Of a stretch of 64,000 nucleotides of DNA, positions 58,280 to 64,000 are shown piece by piece. This DNA is from Haliclona indistincta. Taxonomy: Eukaryota; Porifera; Demospongiae; Haplosclerida; Chalinidae. The DNA lies in the NCBI GenBank assembly GCA_964017065.1, contig OZ024789.1:5832191-5896190 (forward strand), read 5' to 3'. Made by a program: the position numbers and the translations under genes. Under the pieces are notes generated by a model. The model was not told the DNA's origin and did not search any database. It saw nothing but the letters and a program-made list of their open reading frames with translations. Each line of letters starts with the position of its first letter. Within the stretch, counting starts at the first letter, position 1.

Positions 58280-59918
58280 TAACTAATTTCTTTGTAGTGT
58301 CGTTTTTCTTGTTTTTTTGTTTTTAAATTGGTTCAATTCAGCTCAAATGCTTGCTGTTTTATTCTACAGACATGCTCCCAGAGATACACCCAGTTACTAG
58401 GAAAATTTATTGTGATCAGAACAGGCTTTTTACAACCTGCTGCTCAGCTAAGCAAGGATCACAGATCTACCTGTGACATGAGTTGCATTAGTTATGATCC
58501 AAGTTTTTGCACCGTAAAAATTTTAGCAAACATGATTAATAATTAATGATAATCACGTCATAATTATCATTGCCAATTGGCAATGATATGTAGCTTATTA
58601 GTAATTGAGGGCGCACTTCTTCCTTTGTCATTTGACTTATTTTCTTGACTTTTTGTTGCTGATGTAGTTCGCATGTATCATGTGTTGTTGGATGATGTGT
58701 TTGGCACACCAGCTGAGGATGGAAGCAGCAGTGTTCAAGGTTCCTAAAAGCCGCTCTCCACAAAACTTGACTCGTTTTCTCTCACCCTAGCTCTCTCTGT
58801 TGCCTTCTCTATTACATGTATTAGAACCAGTCAAAGAGGAGTGCCTGTTGTTACTGTCAGGACTAAGAGTGATGCATTATGATTATTCATACAAATTTTT
58901 CAAATTGAATGCGCATTTTATTAAAATTTTAATAGTACTGCGCTAACAATACTTTACCAGTGAAGTCACTAGTGGCTCCTCGTTCTTCTCAACTCTCCTC
59001 ACTGCACGCAGTCACTGATCCAGAGAGAAACGTGAGACGCAAGCAAAACACAAAAGCAAGGTTAAATTAATACGGAATATTTACAGTCAGGACAATATTA
59101 GCTATAGCACTAGCAGCAAATCACTGTTATTTTTGTACTACTGTGCTTTAGTCCCATAATACCTGTAGAGGGAAATAAACAAAAAGGCATACACAGTGGT
59201 GGGGTAAACATTAAGTACCTCAGTGTTGAATGATACTGTCTCTTGATGGATCAGTATACTGTAGTGAACAGCAATAAGTTCCATGTACCATGACCGATGA
59301 TATTGAAGTCTGCTATTAATTATAAATCTGTTGATATAGACACTTGCTAAAGCAGGAAGCTAGGAAGAGGAAAAGTGTTTGTAAACCAGCTGCTCATCAT
59401 GCTCACTATAGTCCATTCTTAGTGAAGAGAGTCAAACAATAATAGTGTGATCATCTGATGATATGATGTGATGATCAGTCAATTGATCGAGTTGATTGTG
59501 ATGGTTTGGTACTGAGTGTTCCAACAGAGACTGAGCAGTACTGCACTGTCAGCTGATAGTAGGTGGAGCTCATCTAGAAATGAGATTCACTGAGGACAGT
59601 TTTATGGTCCGCTGTTCCTTGACGCAGGCTGCTGTTGCGAGCTGAATTGAGTCCCTTAGACATCGGGCCATAGACATTTGCATTGATTTTAACGAAGTAA
59701 GCTATATCGATCTTCCGTATAATAGCTGCATAGAAAAATAAAAGGTAGCTGCCGTGGGGTAGCTGCATAAAGAATGAATAATTATAATAATAACTATCTA
59801 CTTCCTGTTTCCGCTGAACCCACCTTAACTCCACCCATTGCTATTGCTATCCTTTCTTCTCTGATATTGATCGTGGTAGTTTAATACATGCTGATTCCGT
59901 GTGACTACATCTTGAGAT
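58280..59918. other. Spacer between the two Kelch genes
   Basis: Mostly AT-rich. A short open stretch after an AG at 58667 (SHVSCVVGCCVW-like in one frame) was not credible as an exon. Nothing else recognised. Confidence 0.5.
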
Positions 59919-60934
59919 ATGGCGACTACTCAGCGTGAGTCACGTTCAAGTGTGTTTGCTAGATAAAATAATTTTATTAATGTTAACTAGTTTCTTACTC
60001 CTCACAGCGAAGAACAGGTACGAACCTGATCCTCGTCGAGGACACCAAACCATTCGTGTTGGTAGTAACGTGTATATGTGGGCTGGAGAGGTGAAAGGTA
60101 TACCACGAGCACACGATAGTCGAGAAAAGAGACAGTTTGTATCCTGTGTGGAGGTGTTCCACTCTGAGAGAGGAGACTGGACACGTCAGCCAACAAGTGG
60201 AACTCCTCCACTGGGAGTGCGTGGATATGGCTGTACTGCAGTGGGTGATGCACTCCACTTCTTTGGTGGTCACTGTAACCATGGTCTCTGCTATCATAAC
60301 AGTATTCACTCATTGAACACATCGTCCCTTCACTGGGTGGAGTTATCACCCACCACATCAGAAGGTGGGGCACCATTGAGAAAGAGTTATTGTGGTACAG
60401 TAGCATTTATGGATGGAGAGGAGGACATCTTGTACATCGTAGCAGGGTATGGTCCTATTCAATCATATTATCAGCCTGGAGCACAGTATATAGCTAATAG
60501 TGCTATTGATTGTGTCTGGTGCAATGAGCAGCACATGTTCTCACTGAGTACAAGTGAGTGATACTGTACATACATGTACTATAAGTGTTGGAACAGTTTA
60601 CTAATGTATGTAGAGATAGTGCTTGTGTATACTAGCTCAGTTTGTCTATCATTATTATCACTATGATAGTAAAAGAATGAGTAATACAAATGTATATTGT
60701 ACATGTACGTTGTACCATTGAGTGGTATTATACCAGTAGTAGTGAGAGATGATGTCATCACCTCCTGCAGGAGAGTGGAGCTCACCAAATATTACTGGAC
60801 AGCCTCCTCCTCCATTGTCCCATTTCACACTCACTCCAGTGGGTGAGAGAAAAGCTGCACTGTTTGGTGGTGTGGGTGGACCAGGAGCCTTCAGTGATGA
60901 CCTGTTGATAATTGAGCTGAGTAGAGATACTGTG
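59919..60934 (+). CDS. Kelch-repeat protein, second paralogue (first three exons)
   Basis: Exons 59919-59934 (MATTQ), 60008-60553 and 60771-60934 have exactly the same lengths (16, 546, 164 nt) and phases as the first exons of the gene at 53134. The encoded Kelch repeats are clearly homologous (VYMWAGEVKGIPRAHDSREK, LHFFGGHC, ILYIVAGYGP, AALFGGVGGPG). No internal stop. The expected fourth exon was not found in the following 3 kb, so the gene is either truncated by inserted DNA or continues beyond the window. Whether it also ends in ZU5-Death cannot be said. Confidence 0.82.
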
Positions 60935-62570
60935 GTGAGTGTTTTGAGGATTGTTTGATAGTGTGGGTTATACATTGATCAATGGTTAGACCAACACAAA
61001 ACACTATTCTACTGTATACAGTAGAGGACAATAAAAAATTAATGTGTCGTTGTCATTCTACAATAGCCATGCGTATTTCTAATAGTGTGAACTCATTATG
61101 GATAAACTACACCTGCCGCTGGTTACAGGATAAACACGAGGTGGTTGATTAATTAGACGCTGATGCGTTGGTGTCTACGCATGCGCATTCTATGCCTCGT
61201 GCGCAGCAATTGTGCAAGATTGCTAGCTACCTAGCTACCTAGAGTCTCTCTGTGCTATGCTGTATCGAATCTACAGCTAGCTAGGTGTTCTTCTGTGGTG
61301 GCATTGTGCGTCTACACGGTGTATTTGAAGTGGCCGTTGCTGTTTGAGGGCATTGCATGCCCATTACAATCCTCGAAGGCGTTGCGTGTCTAGGAGTGGA
61401 GACAGCCAGCGTTCCCAAGGTATTTTGTATTCCGAACCGTTTGGCATCGTTCGCTCAAGGCACTGTGTGCTCATGAGTGAGCTGAGCGTTGGATTGCTGT
61501 AAGAAGGCATTGCTCGTTGATTGCATCATGTTGTGTTGGCTATATAGCCATTGTTTGTCAACAAGTGCTTGGTTTTTCCTGGCTATAGAGGCAATCATTT
61601 GTTGAGGAACACCGAGACTTTGCACATCTCTTGGATTTTATTTTTAACCTCACAACGGTTGTTAGAAGCGTCTTCTTACTTCCCGAAGCGATGTGTATGG
61701 GATTTAGACGACTGGCAATTCCTTTGATCACACCCATGCATTGTAGTACAAGTAATGGTAGATGAAACGGTAATAATGCTAGTCGTACAATTGACCAAGT
61801 ATCTCCTTGGTACACTCATGTCTGTGTTAGGCGATCGTGACACCAAAAGTATGTTTAATATGGAAGATACAGCTAAGTGTGGGCTCCGTTGAGCACTAGA
61901 CAGACGTCATCTATCGAACAGTTCACCAGAACTATGGTCGCGGCTTTCGATAAAATAGCGAATAGCGATTGCAGACCACGCCCACATTGGCATGTCCATG
62001 AGAACATGTGCTGAGCTACAACAGATTGTGATCGATCGATCGCAGCATCGCACCAGCACTTCACCTAGGCCTATCTATACATGTTAGCTGTCAGTGCAGC
62101 AATTGCTATGCTTGTCAATGCTATTTTCAGCTATTTTGTGTTTCTCATTTGTCTACAAGGATGTTTGAACTACATTTGTTGTAGAGAAGCGGAGCTGACG
62201 GTGTAACCTGTCTTTACCATGCTGGTGTTAACCTTCAGCGTTTGGTAGAACTTTCCATGGCTGCTACTGTAGCAGAGCAAGTTGCAAGGCTGTGTGCACC
62301 CGTATATTACTTCCAGATGATGTCATTATTAATAGTCTATGAATATTAATCAGTATCGAGCGTAACGATATACCGCTTATTACGATAGAATTACTCAAAA
62401 TCAAAGACCCACGCTATAACCGATATGTACTGTTTGGCATGTTTTTTTTTGTGCAAAATTTGGTCACTCTTATGAGACAGTACATTATTACTTCGCTATC
62501 TCATTATGTGCTCCTGGTTGCAAATTAAATTAGGTTGCATGGTCACAAATCAAATGAGGCCGGTAACAGA
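60935..62570. other. Non-coding sequence after the Kelch paralogue
   Basis: No Kelch exon or other gene supported. The block 61100-62100 is less AT-rich and looks like inserted repetitive DNA (gaggcattgcatgcc-, aaggcgttgcgtgtc- and aaggcactgtgtgctc-like motifs recur near 61350, 61380 and 61460), but no element ends were found. Confidence 0.4.
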
Positions 62571-63060
62571 ACAACCGAGAGCACTGTTTGCAAAGAAAAT
62601 GAGATCGGTTGTACTACATGAGGTCGATCGTACAGCTACATGAGGTCGGTCATTCTACACAAGGTTGATTGTACAGCCTACCTTAGATCGATCATACTAC
62701 ATTAGTAGTACAGTCATTTTATAGTTTGACCTCTGACAAATTGCAACACAAAAGTTTACAACATTTTTTGATAGAGTGAGACATGGTCTACAACATATCA
62801 AAAGTCTCGAAGAATCTCACTGGGGGAAATACAAGAAATTAGCATTAATTTTTTGTTATCTCATGAATAATTAATGAGTTGTTACACTTTCTATTTAATA
62901 ATTAGTCACAACACAAAGGTTTATGAATGTTTTTGGTGTTGATAGTAATTGTCTACAACATGCTACTAGACCTCGAGAAGTCTCATTAGGGCCGGAAAGT
63001 GGCAGAATTTAGCATTTTGTTGACTTATGAATAATTAATTAGTTACCTCAATTGTAGTGC
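62571..63060. repeat. Degenerate tandem repeats and foldback-arm relics
   Basis: From about 62570 to 62710 imperfect 25-30-base units of the type gaggtcggtcgtacagctac recur. From 62727, gtttgacctctgacaaattgcaacac and a second degenerate copy near 62905 resemble the outer arm of the foldback at 17120 (gtcaacctctgactaattgc). Confidence 0.5.
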
Positions 63061-63384
63061 ACAGTATGAATCAAACATAAGGTTTTTGATATTAATTTTT
63101 ATTACAAAAGTACTTTTATAACTTATTCTTTCTTACTCTTTGTAAGCCAGGAACTGTTGTGCAAGACGCTAACTACAGTATTTTGAGTTATTTAACATTG
63201 TATACCAATTCGGTAACTGCATGTTAGACTACAAAATCAGTCTAGTAGCAACTAAAGCACAATAGCAGTACCACAGTGCATTATAGCTAGAGCACAAAGA
63301 GTAGCAAAATTACGACACAAAGTTAGTCTTAGAGTATAGTGCACATACAAGCCAAACTGTTACTGTTGTAGAATACAAGTAAAA

Positions 63385-64000
63385 GCTAGAGGGCAGTCTT
63401 AGAGGGTATAGTAGCTAGAGGGCAGTCTTAGAGTGGTATAGTAGCTAGGAGGCAGTCTTATAGAGTAGTACAGTAGCTAGAAGGCAGTCTTAGAGTGGTA
63501 CAGTAGCTAGGAGGCAGGCTTAGAGTGGTATAGTTGCTAGGAGGCAGTCTTAGAGTGGTACAGTAGCTAGGAGGCAGTCTAGAGTGGTGCAGTAGCTAGG
63601 AGGCAGTCTTAGAGTGGTACAGTAGCTAGAGGGCAGTCTTAGAGTGGTATACAGTAGCTAGAGGGCAATCTTAGAGTGGTACAGTAGCTATAGAGGGCAG
63701 TCTTAGAGTGGTACAGTAGTATAAAAGCAGTCTTAGAGTCGCATAGTAGTATAACAGCAGTCTCAGAGTGGTATAGTGGTATAAAGGCTGTCTTAGAGTG
63801 GCATAGTAGTATAACAGCAATCTCAGAGTGATATAGCAGTACAGCAACAGTCTCAGAGTGTTATAGCAGTATATAGGCAGTCTCAGAGTGTTATAGCAGT
63901 ATAACAGCAGTCTCAGAGTGGTATAGCAGTATAACAACAGTCTCAGAGTGGTATAGCAGTATAAAGGCAGTCTCAGAGTGGTATAGCAGTATAAAGGCAG
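63385..64000. repeat. 30-bp minisatellite running off the window end
   Basis: About 20 units in two subfamilies: agctagaggcagtcttagag-type to about 63715, then agtataacagcagtctcaga-type to 64000. Because the unit is a multiple of three, both strands give long repetitive open frames. These are not evidence of a gene. Confidence 0.92.

Noticed and set aside
58668..58746. Extra last exon after the Death domain
   Set aside because: The Death exon already ends in an in-frame TAG at 58277-58279, and the candidate has no recognisable homology.
63671..63937. Minus-strand open frame with a 10-residue repeat (LYCYTTLRLL type)
   Set aside because: It is the translation of a 30-bp minisatellite whose unit is a multiple of three. 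No non-repetitive flank supports a gene.

Overview
This is intron-rich, AT-rich eukaryotic DNA with metazoan gene content. It holds an IP3-receptor-type channel, a Death-Death-NACHT-LRR NOD-like receptor, a ZU5/Death protein, an MRH sorting receptor, an ML-domain lipid carrier and GLYAT-like acyltransferases. Short introns, dense MITEs and an NLR with Death rather than Pyrin effector domains fit an early-branching animal. A demosponge is my best guess; this is inference from gene content, not proven. All gene models were assembled by eye from splice sites, reading phase and protein similarity.

Layout. 1-820: a Ty3/gypsy integrase fragment, a perfect palindrome and a 200-N assembly gap. 823-6167 (+): C-terminal part of a divergent IP3-receptor-like channel with an altered selectivity filter. 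6413-9574 (-): GLYAT-like gene A, broken by a LINE. 11183-13076 (+): intact MRH (mannose-6-phosphate-receptor/Atg27-like) protein. 13092-23270 and 28019-39255: two direct copies of a segmental duplication, each carrying GLYAT-like, ML-domain and NLR sequences. Copy 1 keeps GLYAT intact but has broken ML and NLR. Copy 2 has broken GLYAT but intact ML and NLR. A methyltransferase gene (23541-24476, +) and nested mobile elements lie between the copies.

37219-42407 (-) is the intact NLR. It is divergently paired, 111 bp apart, with a 25-exon ankyrin-only gene (42519-52001, +) in which nearly every exon is one 34-codon repeat. Then come a Death-domain relic (52640-52735), a Kelch-coiled-coil-ZU5-Death gene (53134-58279, +, one in-frame TAG) and the first three exons of a Kelch paralogue (59919-60934, +). 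The window ends in a 30-bp minisatellite.

The 37-61 kb half thus gathers receptor- and adaptor-type proteins (NLR, ankyrin array, Kelch-ZU5-Death, loose Death exon) that resemble an innate-immune or cell-death gene neighbourhood. Physical interaction between them is inference. Several transposon insertions can be dated relative to the duplication, because the other copy, or the other arm of a foldback, preserves the empty site.
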